NCBI GenBank assembly: GCA_016293225.1
Contig: JAEDEQ010000062.1
Coordinates: forward strand, 1-10,274
Direction of reading: 5' to 3'
Origin: Clostridiaceae bacterium
Lineage (GTDB): Bacteria; Bacillota; Clostridia; Oscillospirales; Acutalibacteraceae
DNA: 10,274 nt
The notes beneath the pieces were generated by a model that saw only the letters and a list, made by a program, of their open reading frames with translations, did not search any database and had not been told where the DNA came from. This document shows, one piece after another, positions 1 to 5,921 of the stretch; within the stretch, counting starts at the first letter, position 1, and each line of letters begins with the position of its first letter. Both the position numbers and the translations under genes were made by a program.

Positions 1-69
1 TCTGACGAAAAATCTGACGGCGTAATCTGTACATCAGATTTAATCAGAGCTTCCTTTGATAAAGCATAA
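1..69 (+). CDS. C-terminal tail of an unidentified upstream gene (partial)
   Basis: Frame 1 is open from the first base and stops with TAA at 67-69, giving a 22-residue tail that ends in ...LIRASFDKA. The stop lies 16 nt before the transporter start, and the transporter RBS begins just after it, as expected for an operon partner. The tail is too short to identify a family. Given what follows, a carbohydrate-related gene is a reasonable guess but nothing more. The segment also contains an 8-bp inverted repeat, AAATCTGA (10-17) and TCAGATTT (34-41), which is probably coincidental within coding sequence. Confidence 0.5.
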   Translation, partial: SDEKSDGVICTSDLIRASFDKA

Positions 70-85
70 CCGGGAGGTAAAACGA

Positions 86-1441
86 ATGAAAACCAAAACG
101 CAAGCAAGCGAAAGCCCGCTGAGAAAAACTTCGCCGTTCAGATACGGCTTCGGAATGTTCGGAACTTCAATTCCGGTCAATATGTTCAAGTCATACGCGG
201 CGGCGTTGTACCTGACGAGTCTCAATCTTATCACCTCGCAGCAGATGTCAAGAATAGTATTCATCTATACCTTTGTTGACGCAATCGACAACCCCATATA
301 CGGTCTGCTTTCAGACAGAACAAACACAAAATGGGGCAAGCGCAGACCGTGGCTGGTAATCGGAACGCCGCTTCTGATCCTTTCGTTCATAATGTTCTTC
401 AACATGCCGAAGAGTATACAGTCAAACGAAACTCAGGCCTATATTTATATACTATTAATGTATATCCTCACAGGTACGCTTGACTCGCTCATTAACGCAA
501 ACTACGGAGCACTGTTTCCTACGCTTTTCAAAACAGATGCGGAAAGGGCAAAAACAAATGGCATCAGGCAGATATGCCAGCTTGTTGCAATGGTAATATC
601 CATTGTTCTCACCCCGCTTGTTGCGAAAGCAATCGGCTACGGTGTTACGGCTATAATATACGGCGTAATAGCGCTTGTTGTCATTTTGTATATGACTTTC
701 GGCTGTCATGAAAATATTGAAGAAGAAAAAAGAGAGCTTGAAAACGCGGAAAAGCCGAACCTTTTCAAGGCAATTATTGCGCTTGCAACAAACAGCAAAT
801 TCTGGATTTTCGGCTTTGCCAGCGCTTTCTATTCAGCGGCATTTTCGCTCATATCTCAGGCGGTTCCGTTCTATGTAAAATACACACTTAAGCTTGACAG
901 CAGCATGACCACGGTTATGCTTGGGGCGGTTTTTGCCTTTGCCCTTGTCGGAATAGTCGTTTTCTCGGTAATTTCCAAAAAGGTTGAAATCATAAAAATC
1001 TGGAGGCTCGGATTTATTGTAATGACCGTCGGCTTCATTCCCCTTTATTTTGCAAAGAATCTTCCGGTTGCAATCGTCATTGCCGGCGTAATGGGCGTTG
1101 GTGTTGCAGGCTGTCTTATTACAATGGACTGTATCGGCGCGAAGATTATAGATAATGACTATGAACGCCACGGTGTTAAGCGCGAGGGTATGCTGACAAG
1201 CCTTATCGGGGTAATGAACAGACTCAACGGCTTGTATGTTGCTCTCGGCTATAAGATAATGTACAGCGTTTTCGGCTTTAAAAATGACCTTGAACCCGGA
1301 ACACAGCCTGACATCGCTTCAAAATGTCTCATCTGCGTATTGCCGTTTGTTGCAATGCTGCTTGCAAGCATTTTCTCCATGTTCCTTCATTTCGACAAAA
1401 AGGAAGAACCTGAAACTGTTTCGGTGAGTGCTGATGAATAA
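86..1441 (+). CDS. GPH/MelB-type MFS sugar:cation symporter
   Basis: A 451-aa polytopic membrane protein of the glycoside-pentoside-hexuronide:cation symporter family (MFS_2). It probably imports an oligosaccharide or glycoside with H+ or Na+. About twelve hydrophobic segments are visible. The family signature lies at residues 65-90: DAIDNPIYG, then SDRTNTKWGKRRPWL, which matches the MelB loop after helix II. A charged central loop (around residues 205-225, HENIEEEKRELENAEK) separates the two six-helix halves, and the C-terminal tail is hydrophilic and acidic. I chose ATG 86 because GGGAGGT (72-78) lies 7 nt upstream; an in-frame ATG at 56 would lie inside the preceding gene and lacks an RBS. 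The gene overlaps the downstream deacetylase by 8 nt, so the two are probably translationally coupled. The substrate cannot be told from sequence. Relative to MelB, the Asp pair of the cation site reads D65 and N69 (with D68 next to it). Confidence 0.9.
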   Translation: MKTKTQASESPLRKTSPFRYGFGMFGTSIPVNMFKSYAAALYLTSLNLITSQQMSRIVFIYTFVDAIDNPIYGLLSDRTNTKWGKRRPWLVIGTPLLILSFIMFFNMPKSIQSNETQAYIYILLMYILTGTLDSLINANYGALFPTLFKTDAERAKTNGIRQICQLVAMVISIVLTPLVAKAIGYGVTAIIYGVIALVVILYMTFGCHENIEEEKRELENAEKPNLFKAIIALATNSKFWIFGFASAFYSAAFSLISQAVPFYVKYTLKLDSSMTTVMLGAVFAFALVGIVVFSVISKKVEIIKIWRLGFIVMTVGFIPLYFAKNLPVAIVIAGVMGVGVAGCLITMDCIGAKIIDNDYERHGVKREGMLTSLIGVMNRLNGLYVALGYKIMYSVFGFKNDLEPGTQPDIASKCLICVLPFVAMLLASIFSMFLHFDKKEEPETVSVSADE

Positions 1442-2300
1442 ATACCTGATAATCAATGCTGACGATTTCGGCTATAACGAACAGCAAACGGACGCAATAA
1501 CAGAGCTTTATAAAAACGGTTTGATTTCCTCAACCTCGTTTCTCTGTGTAACGCCGTATTCGGAAACTGCCGCAAAAAGGGCGGTTGCGGAAAAAATACC
1601 GGTGGGAGTGCATCTTGCAATCAACTCCGACAACGAGAACGAGCCGTGGAGGAGTCTGAGCTCGGGCGCCTCGCTGTGCAACGAAAAAGGACTTGAAAGT
1701 AACCAAAAAAGGTTAGCCTTGCACGCAAGGCGAAGTGAGGTTGCAAAGGAGCTTGAAGCGCAGTATGATTTCCTCATTTCAAACGGCGTTACGGTTGACC
1801 ACGCCGACAATCACTGCGGAACGCTTTACGGCATCAACGGAAGAAGATTCTATCTTGACGCATACGATTTTTGTGCAAGGCACGCGCTTGCGTACCGCTT
1901 TCCGAAAAGGCCGGATTTCATTGCAAGACAGCTGGGAATAAGCCGCGTTCCGAAGCCGGTCTGCGCTCTTCAAAGGTACATAGTGTCGCAAGGGCAGAAG
2001 CGGAATGTCCGTCTACTTGATGATCTTGTGTCTAACCCTTGGAGCGCAAAGGATATTAAGGATTGCGATGCGTTAAAAAAATATTATCTTGACGCTGTTG
2101 AAAATTGCTGCGCCGGTGTCACGGAAATGTTTTTGCATCCTGCAAAGGAAAGGGACGACCCGACCGGAGACTGGAAAAAGCGTGTTTTTGAATATGAAAT
2201 TTTAAAAAGCGGAGATCTTTTGCAGAGAGCCAAAGATAAGAATATTAAAATCATATCCTGGTCTGATTTTGCCGCGATGCCGGCAGAAAAACTAACATAA
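1434..2300 (+). CDS. ChbG/YdjC-family carbohydrate deacetylase
   Basis: A 288-aa cytosolic metal-dependent deacetylase of the YdjC/ChbG family. Characterised members remove N-acetyl groups from chito-oligosaccharides or diacetylchitobiose. Visible hallmarks are the N-terminal NADDFG motif (residues 8-13, with catalytic/metal Asp 10-11), GVHLAI with His60 (metal ligand), and VDHADNHCGTLYG with His123/His127 (metal ligand region); length fits the family. ATG 1434 overlaps the transporter stop by 8 nt. A GTG at 1428 is in frame, but the GGTGAG at 1423-1428 fits better as the RBS for ATG 1434. Coupling to a GPH transporter suggests the pair imports and deacetylates an N-acetylated sugar. That is an inference from context; the true substrate is unknown. 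The gene ends just before a double terminator. Confidence 0.88.
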   Translation: MNKYLIINADDFGYNEQQTDAITELYKNGLISSTSFLCVTPYSETAAKRAVAEKIPVGVHLAINSDNENEPWRSLSSGASLCNEKGLESNQKRLALHARRSEVAKELEAQYDFLISNGVTVDHADNHCGTLYGINGRRFYLDAYDFCARHALAYRFPKRPDFIARQLGISRVPKPVCALQRYIVSQGQKRNVRLLDDLVSNPWSAKDIKDCDALKKYYLDAVENCCAGVTEMFLHPAKERDDPTGDWKKRVFEYEILKSGDLLQRAKDKNIKIISWSDFAAMPAEKLT

Positions 2301-2304
2301 AAAA

Positions 2305-2326
2305 CAACCGGTACTTAATCCGGTTG
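2305..2326 (-). terminator. Intrinsic terminator of the M23 gene (minus strand)
   Basis: A perfect 7-bp inverted repeat, CAACCGG (2305-2311) and CCGGTTG (2320-2326), with an 8-nt loop. Read on the minus strand the stem is followed directly by a run of six T (complement of the A-run ending at 2304), so it is best assigned to the convergent M23 gene. It begins 5 nt after the stop of the deacetylase. Confidence 0.75.
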
Positions 2327-2332
2327 CACAAA

Positions 2333-2366
2333 AAACAGGGACCGGCATTTTTCACGGCCCCTGTTT
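2333..2366 (+). terminator. Intrinsic terminator of the transporter-deacetylase operon
   Basis: A 12-bp stem, AAACAGGGACCG (2333-2344) with CGGCCCCTGTTT (2355-2366), has one A/C mismatch, a 10-nt loop, and is followed by CTTT on the plus strand. It lies 33 nt after the deacetylase stop. On the minus strand the stem is followed by T-rich sequence too, so it may act in both directions together with the hairpin at 2305-2326. Confidence 0.7.
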
Positions 2367-2454
2367 CTTTACCGCTGCAATGCATAAAATTTTAACTGAG
2401 CATTGAATTGCGGCTTTGTATTTTTGCCCCTAAACGCCTACTCACGGGGGCAGG

Positions 2455-3204
2455 TTACCTTGTTATGCCGAGCGCTTCAAACGGATCGGTCGCTTTGCCG
2501 TCCTTTATCACTTCAAAGTGCAGGTGGACTCCGTCCTCTTTTTCAACGGGAATTTCCGCAAGCGTGCCGATTTTTTGCCCTATCTGAACATTGTCTCCGA
2601 TTCCGACGGCGGTACCCTGGTCAAGTCCGACATACCTTGCGGTGAAGTCGCCGTGGTCAATTTCAACGATATAGCCCCACATTGTGTCGGCAAGCACGCG
2701 CGTTACAATGCCGTTCCCGGCTGCGCAGACCTCGGCGCCCTGAGAGCCCTCAAAGTCAACTCCCGGGTGCGTGCGGTAATCGCCCATTGTTTTGCTCAGA
2801 ACAGGCGTATCGGACGAAAACTCCTTTTTAATTTCCGTGCCCATTGGAAGCTTGTATGAGGTGTTTTCAATTTTTGCCGCACGCTCCGTCTGCGGTTCGG
2901 TTTTTTCGCTCGGTTTCTGCGTTTCGGTTTCTTCGGAGGTTTCTTCCTCTTTTGTGGTTTCCGTTTCGCTTTCGGTTTGTGTAAATTGGCGCGGGTCGGG
3001 AACGTTTTCGGCGCTGTTTTCAACCTCACTGAGCGAGGGGGCGGAGCTTGACGTAATATCGGAAAGTCCGCGCTTGAGCTTGTTTGTTGAAAGCTTCAGT
3101 GTGACCGCCGCCGCAACAACGGCGAGGATGCCGATCACCGCCGTGATGTAAAAGCCCTTTTTGGAAAAGAAAAATCCTTTTTCGGAATAGTTGTTATTCT
3201 TCAT
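2455..3204 (-). CDS. Membrane-anchored M23 (LytM) peptidase, SpoIIQ-like
   Basis: A 249-aa protein with a short basic N-terminus, one membrane helix (about residues 18-36), a long Ser/Thr/Glu/Pro-rich linker (about 50-112), and a C-terminal LytM/peptidase M23 domain (about 135-245). The zinc ligands of active M23 enzymes are present: H146 and D150 in HPGVD, then H227 and H229 in HLHFE. The architecture and the wording YRTHPGVDFEGSQGAEV resemble SpoIIQ, the forespore membrane protein that pairs with SpoIIIAH in the engulfment channel. Bacillus SpoIIQ has lost a zinc ligand, whereas clostridial forms keep it, as here. Other membrane M23 endopeptidases share this layout, so the sporulation role is an inference. 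No canonical RBS precedes the ATG, only a weak GGCGG about 10 nt upstream, and I could not find a convincing sigma-F or sigma-A promoter. The gene is convergent with the sugar operon and divergent from lexA. Confidence 0.8.
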   Translation of the reverse strand: MKNNNYSEKGFFFSKKGFYITAVIGILAVVAAAVTLKLSTNKLKRGLSDITSSSAPSLSEVENSAENVPDPRQFTQTESETETTKEEETSEETETQKPSEKTEPQTERAAKIENTSYKLPMGTEIKKEFSSDTPVLSKTMGDYRTHPGVDFEGSQGAEVCAAGNGIVTRVLADTMWGYIVEIDHGDFTARYVGLDQGTAVGIGDNVQIGQKIGTLAEIPVEKEDGVHLHFEVIKDGKATDPFEALGITR

Positions 3205-3242
3205 TTTTCAAACCGCCGTTTCAAAAAATATTGGGATGTAAT

Positions 3243-3258
3243 CGCTGATTGCTCAGCG
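3243..3258 (-). other. Hairpin in the leader of the M23 gene
   Basis: A perfect 6-bp inverted repeat, CGCTGA (3243-3248) and TCAGCG (3253-3258). On the minus strand the loop is GCAA, a GNRA-type tetraloop. It lies about 40 nt upstream of the M23 start, inside its probable 5' leader. It could be a protein-binding site, an RNA stabiliser or chance. Confidence 0.35.
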
Positions 3259-3348
3259 GTACTGAAAATATTCTGCTCTTTAAACGCCGCGTTTATTCCT
3301 TGCAGGCGGTAAAAACCGAAACAGACAAAAAATTTTTTTATTTTTCAC

Positions 3349-3362
3349 CAAACAAATGTTTG
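3349..3362 (+). promoter_or_regulatory. LexA operator (SOS box), CAAAC-N4-GTTTG
   Basis: A perfect inverted repeat of two 5-bp arms, CAAAC (3349-3353) and GTTTG (3358-3362), with a 4-bp spacer AAAT. This has the geometry of the Firmicute SOS box (CGAAC-N4-GTTCG), with A/T in place of the G/C at the second position of each arm. It overlaps the -35 element of the lexA promoter, the expected place for autorepression. A degenerate second copy, GATC-ATTT-GTTC, lies at 3401-3412. Confidence 0.65.
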
Positions 3363-3388
3363 CATTTTTGGTAAAGATGTGTTATACT
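3360..3388 (+). promoter_or_regulatory. lexA promoter (sigma-A type, extended -10)
   Basis: TTGCAT (3360-3365), a 17-bp spacer and TATACT (3383-3388), with a TGT immediately upstream that makes an extended -10. An A/T tract at 3328-3345 sits where an UP element would act. The -35 overlaps the LexA operator. Confidence 0.75.
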
Positions 3389-3457
3389 CTTTGTGTAACC
3401 GATCATTTGTTCACCTTGCTAAGTTTTATTTATAATCACAACAAAGGAGCGATGCTT

Positions 3458-4048
3458 ATGAAACCGCTCAGCGAAAATCAATACCGTATTCTTGAATACC
3501 TCAAGGAACGGGCCGGGGACGGCGTTCCTCCCTCGGTCAGGGAAATCTGTCAGGCGGTCGGTCTGCGGTCAACGTCCTCCGTTCAGGCAAATCTTGACGC
3601 CCTTGAGGAAAAGGGCTATATCGTCCGCGACCCGATGCTCAAGCGCTCTATCCGTATAGTCGGCCAGGCGGAGAACGTTCACCATGTTCCCTTGCTCGGC
3701 GTTGTCACCGCCGGTACGCCCATTCTTGCCGTTGAGCAGATCGAGTGCTATCTGCCGTATTCAGGCTATGTTTCAAAGGATAAGCCGCTTTTTGCCCTGC
3801 ACGTCCGCGGTGAAAGTATGCTCGGCGCAGGTATCCTTGACGGAGACATCATCTTTGCCGAGCAGACCCCCGTTGCAAACAACGGCGACATGGTCGTTGC
3901 CCTCATTGACGATGAAGCTACGGTCAAAACCTTTTATAAAGAGGACGGTCATTTCCGTCTCCAGCCGGAGAATGAGCTTTATGATCCGATTATCGTTGAC
4001 GAGGTAGTAATCCTCGGAAAGGTTGTTGCCGTTTTACGATACCTTTAA
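3458..4048 (+). CDS. lexA: LexA, SOS response transcriptional repressor
   Basis: A 196-aa LexA. It represses SOS genes and is inactivated by RecA-stimulated self-cleavage. The winged HTH occupies about residues 1-68 (VPPSVREICQAVGLRSTSSVQANL is the recognition-helix region). The autocleavage bond is A85-G86 in VTAGTP, and the Ser/Lys dyad is S120 (GESM) and K157 (ATVKTF). Length is typical of the family. I chose ATG 3458 because AAAGGAG (3443-3449) lies 8 nt upstream and the protein then begins MKPLSENQYRIL, as LexA proteins do; an ATG at 3452 is only 2 nt from the RBS, and one at 3356 lies in the promoter. The operator overlapping its own -35 implies autoregulation. No convincing terminator separates it from the following small ORF, so read-through is likely. 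Confidence 0.96.
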   Translation: MKPLSENQYRILEYLKERAGDGVPPSVREICQAVGLRSTSSVQANLDALEEKGYIVRDPMLKRSIRIVGQAENVHHVPLLGVVTAGTPILAVEQIECYLPYSGYVSKDKPLFALHVRGESMLGAGILDGDIIFAEQTPVANNGDMVVALIDDEATVKTFYKEDGHFRLQPENELYDPIIVDEVVILGKVVAVLRYL

Positions 4049-4077
4049 AAGCCTCTTTAATATTCGTTCACAGGCTG

Positions 4078-4106
4078 TTGACATTTTTGAAATTTAAGTG
4101 TATAAT
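4078..4106 (+). promoter_or_regulatory. Perfect consensus sigma-A promoter for the 35-aa ORF
   Basis: TTGACA (4078-4083), a 17-bp spacer and TATAAT (4101-4106), which matches consensus in both hexamers and in spacing. It starts 30 nt after the lexA stop and drives the 35-codon ORF from a short leader of about 25 nt. No CtsR heptad or clear LexA box overlaps it. Confidence 0.85.
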
Positions 4107-4136
4107 TTATTCATAAATTAAAAGGAGGATGCAGTT

Positions 4137-4244
4137 ATGGAATTTGAATTTTCACCGCTTATGTATTGGCAGGACATCACTTATCTTCTTCAGAAGCTTG
4201 CAGGTCTCATTAAAAAGCTTTTTGAAAAGCTCGGCGTAGAATAA
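4137..4244 (+). CDS. Small amphipathic-helix peptide, 35 aa, function unknown
   Basis: A 35-codon ORF with an excellent RBS (AAAGGAGGA, 4121-4129, 7 nt before ATG) directly behind a perfect consensus promoter and followed by a strong terminator. That complete expression unit is the main evidence that it is real. The peptide starts MEFEFSPLMYWQ and continues DITYLLQKLAGLIKKLFEKL before GVE. From about residue 11 hydrophobic residues recur every 3-4 positions (W11, I14, L17/18, L21, L24/I25, L28/F29, L32), with Lys, Gln and Glu on the other face, so it should form one amphipathic helix. It has no signal peptide, no cysteines, and too many lysines for a clean membrane span. I do not recognise a family. 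Possibilities are a membrane-surface or membrane-active peptide (phenol-soluble-modulin or type I toxin-like in character) or a small regulatory protein. Its place behind lexA hints at a link to SOS but does not prove one. Confidence 0.7.
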   Translation: MEFEFSPLMYWQDITYLLQKLAGLIKKLFEKLGVE

Positions 4245-4297
4245 TTTTTATCGGGACCGGCGCATTCGGCGCTTTGTAAAAGCAAAACAAAAAAGCT

Positions 4298-4353
4298 AAA
4301 GGCTATAAATCACAGCGGGCAAGATATAATGCTTTGCGTGATTTATAGCCTTT
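4298..4353. terminator. Long bidirectional intrinsic terminator
   Basis: A perfect 16-bp inverted repeat, AAAGGCTATAAATCAC (4298-4313) and GTGATTTATAGCCTTT (4338-4353), with a 24-nt apical region that can itself pair (GCAA/TTGC). It is followed on the plus strand by a T-rich GTTTATT, and on the minus strand by a run of six T. It ends the lexA/35-aa transcription unit. The stem is unusually long and AT-rich for a simple terminator. Confidence 0.75.
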
Positions 4354-4459
4354 GTTTATTTAAATAAATTATAGTTCCTTTCAGCGTTTTTCGTTTGCCG
4401 GTTCATAAAAGTATACAATTTACGGCTACGATTTTTGGAGGATAAAATGGAGGTATTTG

Positions 4460-4488
4460 TTGAAAAACAGGCGAAAAATTGGTATACT
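4460..4488 (+). promoter_or_regulatory. Promoter of the YerB-like lipoprotein gene
   Basis: TTGAAA (4460-4465), a 17-bp spacer and TATACT (4483-4488), with a TGG extended -10. It implies a leader of about 125 nt before the start at 4621. The rest of the 4245-4620 gap holds the terminator upstream, an AT-rich stretch, and the leader hairpin at 4548-4564. Confidence 0.65.
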
Positions 4489-4547
4489 AAATAAAAAAGC
4501 AACCGCTGATTAATCGGACAGCACAATTTTCGGCGTTTGCAAAGCAA

Positions 4548-4564
4548 GGCGCATTTTTTGCGCC
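4548..4564 (+). other. Hairpin in the lipoprotein leader
   Basis: A perfect 6-bp stem, GGCGCA (4548-4553) and TGCGCC (4559-4564), with a TTTTT loop, lies inside the leader of the DUF3048 gene. No U-run follows, so it is not a terminator by itself. Further GC-rich complementary patches at 4571-4600 (CCGCC with GGCGG) could extend the structure close to the RBS. I do not recognise a riboswitch class. Confidence 0.35.
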
Positions 4565-4620
4565 GCAATCCGCCCGTTTGTCCCGAAAAGGCGGCGGGCA
4601 AAAAACCAGAGGTAATTTTA

Positions 4621-5685
4621 ATGAACAGCATTATCAAACGCACAGCAGCCGTTCTTTCGGTTCTGTTTCTGCTTTTTTCGGTCTCGGCGTGCGGCGGAAA
4701 AAAGCTTGAGGAAACCACCCTTGCACCCACAACCGCTCCCGCAACAACAAAACCGGCCGTTGTTCAGTATAACCGCCTGACAGGTCTTGACAACCTTTCA
4801 AAAAAGGCGCAGAATACCCGTCCGGTTGCAATAATGGTTAACAATATCACTCAGTCGCTTCCTCAGTACGGAATCTATAAGGCCGACCTGATGTTCGAGT
4901 GCCTTGTTGAGGGCGGCATAACAAGAATGATGGCCGTTTTTGCCGATTACACCAAGGTGCCCAAGGTCTGCTCGGTCAGAAGCTGCCGCTACTATTTCCC
5001 GATTTTTGCCTACGGGCTCGACGCGGTCTATTTCTGCTTCGGCTGCAACAAGTCTCTCGGTCAGAAAACGCTTGACAGGCTAGGGATTGATTATTTTGAC
5101 GGCGCGCAGACCTATGACGAGCTTGTGTTCGGCAGGGATCCCGACCGCCTCGGAAGCTACAGCCGCGAGCATACCGCCTATGTTGACGGAACGAATATTC
5201 CGGAGCTTTTCAAAAAGTATAAGATTCGCACGGCATACAAGGCCGGTAAGGATACGTATATCTTCAACTTTGTTTCACCGCAGAAAGTCAGCAGCGAAAA
5301 GTGCGAGAAGCTCACGCTCAACTTCTCCAATTATTATTACAGCACTTTCACCTATGACGCAAAGAAAAAGGTCTATCTCAAGCAGCACAACGGCAAAGAT
5401 CAGATGGATTCAAAGGCCGAAAAGCAGCTCAGCTATAAAAACGTTTTTGCCCTTGAGACCGATGTTTCGCTTTATGACGGCGGCCCGCTTGTTCAGATGA
5501 ACTGGAAGGGCGGAACCGGATACTATGTTTCAATGGGTACCGTTAAAAAGATCAAATGGACAAAGCCGAGCGAAATTTCCAACATTGTTGTTACTGACCT
5601 TGACGGCAAGGTTATAAACGTCAACCGCGGAAACAGCTATTTCGGAATTCTTAACACAGGCAAAACGGAATATGTCAAGGCCTGA
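4621..5685 (+). CDS. YerB-family lipoprotein (DUF3048)
   Basis: A 354-aa predicted lipoprotein. The signal peptide has a basic start, a hydrophobic core and a lipobox VSAC with the lipidated cysteine at C24. A Thr/Ala/Pro-rich spacer (about 30-47) leads into the DUF3048 N-terminal domain (about 50-200; NRLTGL, RPVAIMVNN, ECLVEGGITRMMAVF, SVRSCRYYF) and a C-terminal DUF3048 domain (about 245-350; YDAKKKVYLKQHNGKDQMD). Bacillus YerB is the named relative; the biochemical role of the family is not established, though it acts on the outer face of the membrane. The start at 4621 is fixed by AGAGGT (4608-4613) and the signal peptide; an in-frame ATG at 4537 would bury the signal. Where the family usually has GPVRSAR-like sequence, this protein has C117, C122, C139 and C142, plus C94, possibly disulfides or a metal site. 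No terminator is evident downstream. Confidence 0.88.
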   Translation: MNSIIKRTAAVLSVLFLLFSVSACGGKKLEETTLAPTTAPATTKPAVVQYNRLTGLDNLSKKAQNTRPVAIMVNNITQSLPQYGIYKADLMFECLVEGGITRMMAVFADYTKVPKVCSVRSCRYYFPIFAYGLDAVYFCFGCNKSLGQKTLDRLGIDYFDGAQTYDELVFGRDPDRLGSYSREHTAYVDGTNIPELFKKYKIRTAYKAGKDTYIFNFVSPQKVSSEKCEKLTLNFSNYYYSTFTYDAKKKVYLKQHNGKDQMDSKAEKQLSYKNVFALETDVSLYDGGPLVQMNWKGGTGYYVSMGTVKKIKWTKPSEISNIVVTDLDGKVINVNRGNSYFGILNTGKTEYVKA

Positions 5686-5717
5686 CGGCATACTTCATAT
5701 AATATTACAGGGGTCTG

Positions 5718-5745
5718 TTGCATTTGAACGCAGAAAGCGTATAAT
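5718..5745 (+). promoter_or_regulatory. Strong promoter upstream of the 62-aa ORF
   Basis: TTGCAT (5718-5723), a 16-bp spacer and TATAAT (5740-5745), which starts 32 nt after the lipoprotein stop. A transcript from here would have a leader of about 170 nt before the ATG at 5922. That leader (about 5752-5921) contains several GC-rich complementary patches (for example GCCGG/CCGGC near 5875-5895), but I recognise no known RNA family in it. A possible in-frame upstream start at 5805 has a modest AGAGG RBS. Confidence 0.6.
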
Positions 5746-5921
5746 GCGGCAGGCTCTTTTTGCGTGTTGCTTTCGGAATAAGCGGCGGAAAAGAGGCGTA
5801 GAATATGAAATATGTTATATCAGGGCGACGTATATATCCGAAGCCGCCCGAAGGTATGTTGCGCACATTATGCGGCGCCGGAAACCGACCGGCAAAACGA
5901 TGCAAAAAGGGAGGGGCTTAT

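Noticed and set aside
56..86. Earlier ATG at 56 for the transporter, adding ten residues
   Set aside because: It lies inside the preceding open frame and has no RBS; ATG 86 has GGGAGGT at 7 nt.
1716..1731. Palindrome GCCTTGC-AC-GCAAGGC inside the deacetylase gene
   Set aside because: It codes for conserved family residues (LALHARR region) and has no T-tract or neighbouring copy; probably chance.
3356..3457. Upstream in-frame extension of lexA from 3356
   Set aside because: It covers the LexA operator and the -35/-10 promoter, and LexA proteins begin at the MKPLSENQ-type start at 3458.
4447..4494. 15-codon ORF MEVFVEKQAKNWYTK with a GGAGGA upstream
   Set aside because: The RBS is good, but the ORF covers the -35 and -10 of the lipoprotein promoter and no convincing promoter precedes it; too short to support without conservation or expression data.
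4356..4730. 124-aa open frame on the minus strand
   Set aside because: It overlaps the promoter, leader and signal peptide of the lipoprotein, has no RBS, and shows Arg/Lys/Cys-rich composition typical of an antisense shadow.
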